In this document: positions 1 through 7,028 of the stretch, piece by piece
Position numbering within the stretch: the first letter of the stretch is position 1
Layout of the letters: the number at the start of each line of letters is the position of its first letter
Assembly: GCA_017963165.1 (NCBI GenBank)
Contig: JAGCTZ010000131.1
Location: forward strand, 1-12,903
Length of the DNA: 12,903 nt
Origin: Treponema sp.
GTDB taxonomy: Bacteria; Spirochaetota; Spirochaetia; Treponematales; Treponemataceae
Reading direction: 5' to 3'
The notes under the pieces: model-generated
The model's input: the letters and a program-made list of their open reading frames with translations, nothing else
Database searches by the model: none
Told to the model about the DNA's origin: nothing
Made by a program: the position numbers and the translations under genes

Positions 1-2
1 CA

Positions 3-50
3 GGCAGAGATTTCGAAGTACACTCTGCCCGTCCGGAAATCAAAATCTAA
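3..50 (+). CDS. 3' end of an unidentified gene, cut by the window edge
   Basis: The frame starting at base 3 is open from the window edge and ends in TAA at 48-50, reading GRDFEVHSARPEIKI. Its codons look like those of the neighbouring genes. Two other forward frames are also open here: frame 1 ends at 106-108 with a Lys/Arg-rich tail, and frame 2 ends at 92-94. The choice is therefore uncertain. An imperfect inverted repeat begins directly after this stop, which slightly favours frame 3. I do not recognise a family from so short a tail. Confidence 0.3.
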   Translation, partial: GRDFEVHSARPEIKI

Positions 51-106
51 AAAACGGCAGTTTAATAAGGCTAATAAATTTGGCTGTAATCTAAAACCGT
101 CGTTTT
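51..106. terminator. Imperfect inverted repeat after the first partial gene
   Basis: AAAACGGCAGTTT (51-63) can pair with AAACCGTCGTTTT (94-106) over 13 positions with one G-U pair and one mismatch, around a 30-base AT-rich loop. It directly follows the stop of the possible partial gene. It lacks a strong T-tract, so it is at best a weak terminator or an mRNA 3'-end structure. Confidence 0.25.
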
Positions 107-156
107 AGTCTTAAGTTGATGATGTTGCGTAACGCCCCCGTCAAGTAAGTAGACCT

Positions 157-180
157 AAAAATTGCTTTCGCAATTTTTTT
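157..180 (+). terminator. Rho-independent terminator-like hairpin
   Basis: AAAAATTGC (157-165) and GCAATTTTT (170-178) form a perfect 9-bp stem with a 4-base loop, running into a T-tract to 180. The stem is AT-rich, but the form is that of an intrinsic terminator. It would end transcription from the gene at the left edge. An A-run on the other side means it could also work on the opposite strand. Confidence 0.55.
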
Positions 181-201
181 AACGGTCTGCTATAGAACAC
201 C

Positions 202-215
202 GGCCGCCAGCGGCC
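202..215. repeat. Short GC-rich inverted repeat
   Basis: GGCCG (202-206) and CGGCC (211-215) are a perfect inverted pair around CCAG, standing out in AT-rich surroundings. There is no T-tract. Function is unknown. The rest of 109-356 holds no supported gene, only this hairpin, the terminator at 157-180 and promoter-like sequence. Confidence 0.3.
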
Positions 216-343
216 TTACACACCCCCACTCCGCATTTTTTTTCATAATTGGGACTTTAAATAATTTATAATACAGATACCTTCATTCCTAGGCGTTTGA
301 AGGGCGTAGGTGAATCGGATGAAACAAAAAAATGTTTTTGTGA

Positions 344-349
344 TATAAT
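344..349 (+). promoter_or_regulatory. -10 box for pepT, apparently leaderless
   Basis: A perfect TATAAT lies 7 bases before the chosen pepT ATG at 357, so transcription should start at or next to the start codon. No Shine-Dalgarno sequence precedes that ATG. The -35 region is poor. A second TATAAT at 267-272 could drive a longer transcript, but it also lacks a good -35. Confidence 0.5.
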
Positions 350-356
350 GGGGTTT

Positions 357-1586
357 ATGAATTATATATACAACAATGATAAATACAATAATAAACTTCT
401 TGAACGATTTATACGATATGTAAAAATCTGGACCGAAAGTGATGGCGCTGCTGCCGATAATGGGGTATTTCCTTCGACACAACGACAATTTGACCTTGCA
501 AGGCTTCTGGAGCAGGAACTTATTGAACTTGGACTTGAACAGGTTCAGGTTACTGATGACTGCTATGTTTACGGATATTTGCGGGATACTGCTAGTGCTG
601 TAGACACTGCGCGCGTTGGGGTCCCTGAGCCTGTCGAAGGGCGGTCAGATATTGCCACCCCAATCCTTTTTCTGTCACACATGGACACAGTTGATGAAGT
701 TACCGGAAAAGATGTAAAACCTGTAATTTCTGTTGATGCAAATGGCGATACAATCATTCGTTCTGACGGCACTACCCTTTTAGGAGGCGACGACAAAGCA
801 GGAATTGCCGCAATAATGACTATGCTTGAATATTTTCATGATAATAAAGACGTTAAGCATGGCGCTGTTGAAGTAATTTTTTCTCCTGATGAAGAAACAG
901 GCCACGGAATGGATAGGGTTCCTATGTCGCTTATAAAATCTAAATATGCGTATACAGTTGACGGCGGTTCCGAAGGAGAACTCGAAAGTGAATGCTTTAA
1001 TGCCTGGGGTGCAAAAGTTGAATTTACAGGAAAAGCCTGCCACACGGGAGATGCAAAAGCTCTTGGAATGATAAATGCAGGACTTATGGCCGGAGATTTT
1101 ATATCTATGCTGCCTGCAGACAAGCGTCCCGAAACAACAGAAGACCACGAAGGTTTTATTGCTCTTATGGAAACAAACGCAACAATAGAAAAAGCAACAG
1201 TTCAGCTCTTATTGCGTGCCTTTGACATAAACGAAATTGAACAGCAGAAAAAGCTTTTGCAGGAAAATGCAGCTGCAGTTCAGAAAAAATACGGCGGAAA
1301 AGTCGAAGTTTCTTTTAAGCAGCAATATCTTAACATGAAAGATACTCTGGACAAAAATCCGCAGATTATACAGCGACTCGAAAAAGCTTACGAAGCAGCC
1401 GGCGTAAAAATTATCCGCAAGCCGATTCGCGGCGGAACAGACGGCTCAAGACTTACAGAAATGGGAATTCCAACACCAAATATTTTTACAGGCGGTCAAG
1501 AATTTCATTCACGCAATGAATGGGTAAGTCTAAACTCCATGTGCAAAGCAGCCGATGTATTAATTAACTTATTGTCTGATAATTAA
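357..1586 (+). CDS. pepT: Peptidase T (tripeptide aminopeptidase), M20 family
   Basis: Zinc aminopeptidase that removes the N-terminal residue from tripeptides in the cytoplasm. The 409 residues match the usual family length of about 408. By comparison with characterised PepT, metal ligands are H108 and D110 (SHMDT), D145 (GGDDKAG), E180 of the DEE motif with E179 as the general base, D202 (VDGG) and H384 (EFHSRNEW). The start at ATG 357 is chosen because NNKLLERFIRYVKI matches the family N-terminus. An in-frame TTG at 297 and ATG at 348 would add residues not expected in the family and overlap the -10 box. Residues 89-95, VPEPVEG, come from an interspersed repeat (620-642) sitting in the loop before the first metal motif, a tolerant site. 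No catalytic residue is lost. The frame is intact, so the enzyme is probably active. Confidence 0.93.
   Translation: MNYIYNNDKYNNKLLERFIRYVKIWTESDGAAADNGVFPSTQRQFDLARLLEQELIELGLEQVQVTDDCYVYGYLRDTASAVDTARVGVPEPVEGRSDIATPILFLSHMDTVDEVTGKDVKPVISVDANGDTIIRSDGTTLLGGDDKAGIAAIMTMLEYFHDNKDVKHGAVEVIFSPDEETGHGMDRVPMSLIKSKYAYTVDGGSEGELESECFNAWGAKVEFTGKACHTGDAKALGMINAGLMAGDFISMLPADKRPETTEDHEGFIALMETNATIEKATVQLLLRAFDINEIEQQKKLLQENAAAVQKKYGGKVEVSFKQQYLNMKDTLDKNPQIIQRLEKAYEAAGVKIIRKPIRGGTDGSRLTEMGIPTPNIFTGGQEFHSRNEWVSLNSMCKAADVLINLLSDN
620..642 (+). repeat. Interspersed repeat copy 1, in frame in pepT
   Basis: Exact copy of the core CCCTGAGCCTGTCGAAGGG (623-641) preceded by GGT. It is read as VPEPVEG within pepT. 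The same core occurs exactly at 4088, 10672 and 12690. Confidence 0.9.
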
Positions 1587-1661
1587 TGAAAGCATGGGGG
1601 CCCTGAGGCAAACTGGGGTTCCTGAGGCTCTCGAAGGGCCATATGCATGCATTAATTATCA
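1577..1661. repeat. Nested inverted repeat between pepT and murA
   Basis: TGATAATTAATG (1577-1588) pairs perfectly with CATTAATTATCA (1650-1661). Inside it, GGCCCT (1599-1604) pairs with AGGGCC (1635-1640). The structure contains the pepT stop codon (1584-1586) and ends 2 bases before the murA GGAG. It carries a diverged copy of the interspersed repeat. There is no T-tract, so it is not a typical terminator. It could affect mRNA stability or access to the murA ribosome site. Confidence 0.65.
1617..1640 (+). repeat. Interspersed repeat copy 2, diverged, intergenic
   Basis: The core-equivalent segment 1620-1638 differs from CCCTGAGCCTGTCGAAGGG at three positions. A partial duplicate of its left half (CCCTGAGGC) lies at 1601-1609. 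It sits inside the larger inverted repeat 1577-1661. Confidence 0.7.
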
Positions 1662-1663
1662 TT

Positions 1664-1667
1664 GGAG
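1664..1667 (+). promoter_or_regulatory. Ribosome binding site that fixes the murA start
   Basis: GGAG lies 6 bases before ATG 1674. An in-frame TTG at 1662 overlaps this site and is therefore unlikely to be the start. Confidence 0.75.
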
Positions 1668-1673
1668 ACTTTC

Positions 1674-2957
1674 ATGAAAGAATATGTAATTGAGGGTGGA
1701 TATCCTATACAGGGAACAGTTACAGCCAGCGGAAATAAAAACGCTGCACTTCCTTGCCTTACGGCAACACTTTTAACAACAGAACCGGTAATTCTTCACA
1801 ACATACCAAAGATTCAGGACACACATGTAATGATTCAAATCCTTAAGGCAATCGGTGCGTCTGTTGAAGATTTGGGAGACAACAACTGGAAAATCCAGTG
1901 TAATGACATAAAATCGCACACAATTCCAAGCGAATATACAAAAAAGGTTCGCGGTTCCATAGTTTTTGTAGGACCTCTTCTTGCAAGACTTGGACATTGC
2001 GAAATGATGCCTCCTGGTGGTGACGTCATTGGCCGCCGCCGTCTGGACACACATTTCCTTGCATTAAAACAGCTTGGTGCAAGCATTCAGGTAAACGGTC
2101 ATTTTGATTTTACCGCAAACAAGCTTGTCGGTGCAGATATTTTTCTGGATGAAGCGTCTGTAACAGCAACAGAAAACGCAGTAATGGCTGCAGTTTTGGC
2201 AGAAGGCTCTACAATCATCCAGAATGCCGCAAGCGAACCTCATATTCAGGATCTTTGCAACATGCTCAATAAAATGGGCGCAAAAATCACAGGAATTGGT
2301 TCTAACAAAATAAATATCGAAGGCGTAAAGAAACTTCACGGCTGCGAATACGAAATTGGCCCTGATTATATAGAAATTGGTTCTTACATCGGAATGGCAG
2401 CTGCCACCAAGGGCAAAATTACTATTAAAGGTGTGCGACCAGAAGAAATGTGCCCTCTTAAATATAGTTTTGCAAAGCTTGGTATAAGCTGGAGCCTCAA
2501 TGGCGACGAACTTACAGTTCCAAACGTTCAGGAGCTCAAGGTAAATGATGACTTTGGAAATGCAATTCCAAAAATTGACGACATGCCTTGGCCTGGCTTC
2601 CCTGCCGACCTTACTTCAATCATGACTGTAGTTGCAACTCAGGTAGACGGCACAGTTTTGATTTTTGAAAAAATGTTCGAAAGCCGCATGTTCTTTGTAG
2701 ATAAGCTTATAAGCATGGGTGCAAAAATCACCTTGTGCGATCCACATAGAGCAGTTGTCTGCGGACCTTGTGTACTTCATGGCGACAACCTTGTTTCTCC
2801 TGATATCCGTGCCGGTATGGCAATGGTTATTGCAGCAATGTGTGCCCATGGCGAAAGCCGCATAAGCAACGTTTACCAGATTGAACGCGGCTATGAAGAT
2901 CTGGTAGGCCAGTTAAAAAAGCTTGGAGCACATATAGAAATAGTTGAGGCAGAATAA
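1674..2957 (+). CDS. murA: UDP-N-acetylglucosamine 1-carboxyvinyltransferase (MurA), Cys-to-Asp type
   Basis: Transfers enolpyruvate from phosphoenolpyruvate to UDP-GlcNAc, the first committed step of peptidoglycan synthesis, in the cytoplasm. The 427 residues fit the family (about 420). Substrate-binding K22 and N23 lie in GNKNAALP. The active-site loop reads PPGGDVIGRRRLDTH (113-127). D117 stands where E. coli has Cys115, and R122 corresponds to Arg120. D312 in PGFPAD corresponds to the catalytic Asp305, and R405 in IERGYE to Arg397. Asp at the Cys115 position is known in mycobacterial, chlamydial and Borrelia enzymes and prevents fosfomycin alkylation, so intrinsic fosfomycin insensitivity is predicted. 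The start at 1674 is set by GGAG 6 bases upstream. The gene follows pepT after a structured gap and precedes the OLD-like gene by 15 bases. Related EPSP-synthase-fold enzymes are excluded by GNKNAALP and IERGYE. Confidence 0.95.
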   Translation: MKEYVIEGGYPIQGTVTASGNKNAALPCLTATLLTTEPVILHNIPKIQDTHVMIQILKAIGASVEDLGDNNWKIQCNDIKSHTIPSEYTKKVRGSIVFVGPLLARLGHCEMMPPGGDVIGRRRLDTHFLALKQLGASIQVNGHFDFTANKLVGADIFLDEASVTATENAVMAAVLAEGSTIIQNAASEPHIQDLCNMLNKMGAKITGIGSNKINIEGVKKLHGCEYEIGPDYIEIGSYIGMAAATKGKITIKGVRPEEMCPLKYSFAKLGISWSLNGDELTVPNVQELKVNDDFGNAIPKIDDMPWPGFPADLTSIMTVVATQVDGTVLIFEKMFESRMFFVDKLISMGAKITLCDPHRAVVCGPCVLHGDNLVSPDIRAGMAMVIAAMCAHGESRISNVYQIERGYEDLVGQLKKLGAHIEIVEAE

Positions 2958-2972
2958 TAATTAAATGAAATT

Positions 2973-4526
2973 ATGATTGAATTGGAAACCAGAGTCCGTG
3001 TTCCTTTTTTATGGGGCAAAGCGGTCTTTAAGAAAACCCGATGGTCTCAAATCAACCTTATTGTTGGTCCAAACGGCTCTGGTAAAACAATTCTTGCACA
3101 GGAGCTTACAAAACAATTCGAAGCTTCCGGAAAATCTGTAAAATTTATCAGCGCAGAACGAGACACCAGCAATATCGAAATTCTGCGCGAAAATCAAAAA
3201 ATCAGGGAAAAGACAGAAAAAGTCCTTTCCGAAATGTTTGGAAAATCAATTACATTTATAGAAGATATTGATGGAACTTTTATCCCTATTGTGCGAAACA
3301 GAGCCTGGAATGTTGAATACATGATGGAAGATGCAGAATGTCACGGTCTTCAGAAAATCATTTCGCTGCTTATAAATCTTTATTCTTCTACAACCGATAT
3401 CGTAATTTTTGATGAACCGGAGCTTCACCTTCACCCGCAGTTCCAGCTTTTCTTTATGAACGAAATCCGAAATGAAGCAAAACATCATGCCTCAAAGTTG
3501 TTTTTCTTAATTACGCATTCACCATTTTTTATTGACTTACGAACACCAGAAGATCTTGAAGGCGTAATTGTCTGCCACATAAACAGACCGCCAACTCATA
3601 TAGAAGAATTATCGCGCGAAGATGAAGCTTTGTTTAAAAGATTTCTCCCGCGTTTTAATACATATCACAAACAATTCTTTTTTTCTGATAATCAGATTTT
3701 TGTAGAAGGCTACACCGACCAGCAGATGTTTACATATCTTTTACCGTATGTAGAAAATAAAGCAAATATAGCAGGCACAAGCGTAATTGATGTAGGTGGA
3801 AAAGATGAACTTGGAGTTTTCTGTAAAGTCTGCTCTCTCATCGGGACAGATGCAAGAATCATAACTGACCTTGATTCCCTCTTTAGCGGAAAGCTTCGTG
3901 ATGTTGTTTGCCGTGATGAAAGGGTTGAACGCTGGCTTGAAAAACAAAACGAAAAACAGGAAGCCTTTTTTGAAAAGATTTTTTCTGCAAAAGAGCGTGC
4001 AATGCCAATCACTCTTGATAAACTGATTTTCAGACTGGAACGATACATACTTGCGATTGGAACTGAATTAACTGGTGGCCTTATGGTCCCTGAGCCTGTC
4101 GAAGGGCCGTCTTATAAAATCAGCCCAGAAACAAAGCTCTGGCTTACAAAACTCGCTGCACTTCAGACAAAACACGAAAACGCAGATGCAGTTGATACAT
4201 ACAAGACAGTTCTCTTACAGGGAATCCTAAAAAATACGGAAGAATTAAAAGAAATCTTAAGCGAGTCTCTTGCTGCTACCCTCCCCTTAATTAAAAACTT
4301 AAGCTCACTTGTTTTTGCTGCTGCCGAAAGTGCACGTGTCTATATTCTTCACAAAGGCTGTATTGAACACTATTACACCCGCAGCACTGTAAACTACATG
4401 CCAGTTTCCGGCAAAGACAAACTGTTCCGCGAAGAACTTGATTTCATAATGGATACACGTCCAAAAACTGTACGCAAACAGTATGAGCCGTTGATTTTCC
4501 TGCTCGAAGCCGCAACAAGCAAATAA
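2973..4526 (+). CDS. OLD-family-like ATPase with C-terminal TOPRIM nuclease domain
   Basis: The 517 residues fit an OLD-type protein: an N-terminal ABC/AAA-like ATPase followed by a TOPRIM domain of the kind that cuts DNA in this family. Walker A is GPNGSGKT (32-39). Walker B is IVIFDEPELHLHP (143-155) with D147 and E148, and the switch His is H182 in LITHSP. The TOPRIM glutamate is likely E245 in IFVEGYTD, with an acidic pair D299/D301 in ITDLDS. Some OLD proteins act in anti-phage defence, alone or with a partner helicase; no helicase gene is seen next to it. A role in DNA repair or housekeeping is equally possible. Residues 372-378, VPEPVEG, come from an interspersed repeat between the TOPRIM acidic motif and the C-terminus. 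It begins 15 bases after murA, so the two are probably co-transcribed. No clear Shine-Dalgarno is seen before ATG 2973. Confidence 0.75.
   Translation: MIELETRVRVPFLWGKAVFKKTRWSQINLIVGPNGSGKTILAQELTKQFEASGKSVKFISAERDTSNIEILRENQKIREKTEKVLSEMFGKSITFIEDIDGTFIPIVRNRAWNVEYMMEDAECHGLQKIISLLINLYSSTTDIVIFDEPELHLHPQFQLFFMNEIRNEAKHHASKLFFLITHSPFFIDLRTPEDLEGVIVCHINRPPTHIEELSREDEALFKRFLPRFNTYHKQFFFSDNQIFVEGYTDQQMFTYLLPYVENKANIAGTSVIDVGGKDELGVFCKVCSLIGTDARIITDLDSLFSGKLRDVVCRDERVERWLEKQNEKQEAFFEKIFSAKERAMPITLDKLIFRLERYILAIGTELTGGLMVPEPVEGPSYKISPETKLWLTKLAALQTKHENADAVDTYKTVLLQGILKNTEELKEILSESLAATLPLIKNLSSLVFAAAESARVYILHKGCIEHYYTRSTVNYMPVSGKDKLFREELDFIMDTRPKTVRKQYEPLIFLLEAATSK
4085..4108 (+). repeat. Interspersed repeat copy 3, in frame in the OLD-like gene
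   Basis: Exact core at 4088-4106, flanked by GGT and CC. It is read in the same frame as in pepT, giving VPEPVEG. Confidence 0.9.
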
Positions 4527-4529
4527 TCC

Positions 4530-4589
4530 GGTTTTCTTAACAAATAGCAATTCTTTTTTATGGTTTTCTAACAAATTCTGTTTTATAAT
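4530..4589 (+). promoter_or_regulatory. GH3 operon promoter with tandem upstream boxes
   Basis: A perfect TATAAT (4584-4589) lies 6 bases before the GH3 ATG with no Shine-Dalgarno between, indicating a leaderless transcript. Two direct repeats lie upstream, GGTTTTCTTAACAAAT (4530-4545) and GGTTTTCTAACAAAT (4562-4576). They are 32 bases apart, about three helical turns, which suits a regulator binding the same face. The second covers the expected -35 region, which is otherwise poor. The regulator is unknown. Confidence 0.5.
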
Positions 4590-4595
4590 TCTTGT

Positions 4596-7001
4596 ATGAG
4601 CAAAACAGACGAAATCTTAAAATCACTTTCTATTGACGAAAAAATCAGATTATTAAACGGGGTGGGAAGCTGGAACACTTTTGGTGCAGACGGAAAAATC
4701 CCTGTAATTTCAATGAGCGACGGACCACATGGTTTACGCCATCAGGTTTCGCAGGAAAATTATGCAAACATAAACGAAAGCCGCCGGGCAACCTGTTTCC
4801 CTACCGCAAGCGCAATTGCTTCCAGCTGGGATACAGAGGCAATTAAAAAAATGGGTGCCAGTATTGCACACGAAGCAAAAGCCGAAGACGTTCAGATTGT
4901 CCTTGGCTGTGGAATGAATATAAAGCGTTCTCCTTTATGCGGAAGAAACTTTGAATATTTTTCGGAAGATCCATTACTTACAGGAGAACTCGCTGCTGCT
5001 TTTGTTCATGGCGTTCAGGAAAATGGAACAGGCGCCTGCATTAAACACTTTGCCTTGAACAATCAGGAAAAATATCGTCAGAATTCTTCCAGCAATGTTG
5101 ATGAAAGAACTATGCGCGAAATATATCTTGCAGGCTTTGAGCGTGCCGTAAAAAAAGCAAAACCAATTTCTATCATGTGTTCCTACAATAAAATAAACGG
5201 AACCTTTGCCAGTGCAAATAAAAAGCTTTTAACCGATATTCTGCGTGATGAATGGGGCTTTGACGGCATCATTATTTCTGACTGGGGCGCAGACATTGAT
5301 GCTGTAGAAAGCCTTAAAGCCGGCCTTGATTTAGGAATGCCGGATTCTTACGGTTACTTATGCAATCAGATTAAAAAGGCATACGAAGACGGCAGATTAA
5401 CAGACAATCAGATTGATACAGCCTGCAAACGAATAATAGATGTAATCCTTAAGCTTGATGAAAAAAGAAATAAAGACGCAGCTGCTCTATCAGACAAAAA
5501 CGATAATTCAGTTGATTATACGGTACAGCATCAGACAGCCTTTGAACTTGCCTGCGAAAGTGCTGTTCTTTTGAAAAACGACGGATTCTTCCCGCTTGTA
5601 AAAGCAACTGACAGCCAGCGCCAAAAGCTTCTTATAGTTGGAGAACTGGCAGATAAAATGCAGTTTCAGGGAGGTGGCTCAAGTCACATTTCTACAGCAG
5701 ATTATCCAAGTGCGCTTGACTGCTTTAAAAAAGATTTTGATGTTATATATGTTCCGGGCTACTGTTCGACTTTCTGTACAAAAAAGAAAAAAGCAAAAAT
5801 AAACAAAAAGCTCTTACAGGATGCCGTTCAAAAAATCACAGAAGTCGTAAAACAAAAGCCTGATATTCCAGTGCTTTATTTCTGCGGACTCGAAGAATCT
5901 TACGAAGGAGAAGGCTTTGACCGTTCAGACATGAAGCTTCCTCAAAGTCATCTTGAACTTTATAAGGCTCTCACTGGAATTACAAAAAATTTGGCGCTCA
6001 TAACATTCAGTGGTTCTCCAATTGACCTTAATTTTGCAAACGAAGCTCACGCAATCATTCATATGTATCTTTGTGGCGAAGCAAGCGGCGAAGCCTGTCA
6101 TGCACTTGTCACAGGCCTTAAAAATCCTTGCGGAAAACTTGCAGAAACCTGGCCTGTAAAAGTTGATTGCGGACTCCCTGCCGATGACTTTGATGTCAAC
6201 TATATAGAAGGAACTCTTGCAGGTTACCGCTGGTACGAAACAGTTTCACTCCCAGTTCAGTATGAATTTGGCTACGGCTTAAGCTATACAAACTTTGAAT
6301 ATTCAGATTTAAAAGTGACAGCAGCACAAGCAGAAGCCCCGCAGACAGAATACGCCGCTCCAACATACAACATTTCGCTTACTGTAAAAAATACAGGTAC
6401 AGTCGATGGAAAAGAAATTGTTCAAGTCTATGTAAAAAATCCTTTGCCACCAAAGGACTGTGGCATAAACAGAGCAGCAATTGAACTCAGAGCCTTTACA
6501 AAAGTTTTCTTAAAATCAGGTGAACAAAAACAGATAACTCTCCAGCTGGATAAAAATTCCTTCAGCATTTATTCAACCAGCAAACATTGTTTTGCAGTTG
6601 TCGGTGGAGAATATAAGATCTGTGTCGGCGCAAGTGTAAAAATGATTAAACTTTCTGAAACAGTAAACATTAAGGGCGAAGAGCTTAACACCCTTGTGCA
6701 GCCGGATTGCAAAGAACAGGAAAAAGTATTTATAAAGCATGAACGTCATAAAAAAGGTGAATTTACAGTAACAGATTGTCTTGGCGAAATGTCAAAGAAA
6801 AGCTTTATTGTCAGACTTCTTCTGCGCTTTTTTGAATTTTATATTGTTCTTAAAAGCACCAGCAAGAGCCGCGAAGATCCAGCTGTCAAAATCGGTATAT
6901 CTGGTCTAAGGGAAAATCCTTTAGAAAGTCTTATAAGCGTTTCCGGCGGCTCAATCAACGAAAAATTTATTCATAAAATGCTTAAGTGGGCAAACAGATA
7001 A
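4596..7001 (+). CDS. Glycoside hydrolase family 3 beta-glycosidase, probably cytoplasmic
   Basis: Retaining glycosidase that releases a terminal beta-linked sugar, most often glucose, from short glycosides. The 801 residues show the GH3 (alpha/beta)8 domain with KHF (150-152) and the nucleophile D229 in IISDWGA. The alpha/beta sandwich follows, with the likely acid/base E439 in EGEGFDR. A fibronectin-III-like domain with VKNTGTVDGKEIVQVYV is at about 590-680. The C-terminal tail includes ENPLESLISVSGG, a feature I recall from clostridial relatives. No signal peptide is present, so it acts on imported sugars. The sugar symporter gene starts 27 bases downstream, which indicates an operon. Substrate cannot be fixed from sequence: beta-glucosidase is most likely, but beta-xylosidase or a mixed activity is possible. 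Confidence 0.9.
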   Translation: MSKTDEILKSLSIDEKIRLLNGVGSWNTFGADGKIPVISMSDGPHGLRHQVSQENYANINESRRATCFPTASAIASSWDTEAIKKMGASIAHEAKAEDVQIVLGCGMNIKRSPLCGRNFEYFSEDPLLTGELAAAFVHGVQENGTGACIKHFALNNQEKYRQNSSSNVDERTMREIYLAGFERAVKKAKPISIMCSYNKINGTFASANKKLLTDILRDEWGFDGIIISDWGADIDAVESLKAGLDLGMPDSYGYLCNQIKKAYEDGRLTDNQIDTACKRIIDVILKLDEKRNKDAAALSDKNDNSVDYTVQHQTAFELACESAVLLKNDGFFPLVKATDSQRQKLLIVGELADKMQFQGGGSSHISTADYPSALDCFKKDFDVIYVPGYCSTFCTKKKKAKINKKLLQDAVQKITEVVKQKPDIPVLYFCGLEESYEGEGFDRSDMKLPQSHLELYKALTGITKNLALITFSGSPIDLNFANEAHAIIHMYLCGEASGEACHALVTGLKNPCGKLAETWPVKVDCGLPADDFDVNYIEGTLAGYRWYETVSLPVQYEFGYGLSYTNFEYSDLKVTAAQAEAPQTEYAAPTYNISLTVKNTGTVDGKEIVQVYVKNPLPPKDCGINRAAIELRAFTKVFLKSGEQKQITLQLDKNSFSIYSTSKHCFAVVGGEYKICVGASVKMIKLSETVNIKGEELNTLVQPDCKEQEKVFIKHERHKKGEFTVTDCLGEMSKKSFIVRLLLRFFEFYIVLKSTSKSREDPAVKIGISGLRENPLESLISVSGGSINEKFIHKMLKWANR

Positions 7002-7028
7002 AATTTTACAGACAAAGGTAACAGAAAA

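Noticed and set aside
297..356. Upstream in-frame extension of pepT from TTG 297 or ATG 348
   Set aside because: The added residues are not family-like and cover the TATAAT box. ATG 357 starts the sequence that matches PepT.
620..642. Repeat-containing genes as pseudogenes
   Set aside because: All three frames run through the repeat intact, and catalytic motifs on both sides are preserved.
1662..1673. murA start at TTG 1662
   Set aside because: It overlaps the GGAG ribosome site. The family N-terminus MKEYVIEGGYPI starts at 1674.
2616..2849. Antisense open frames in murA and other genes
   Set aside because: Low-complexity, Cys/His-rich translations without ribosome sites, typical of reverse frames of real genes.
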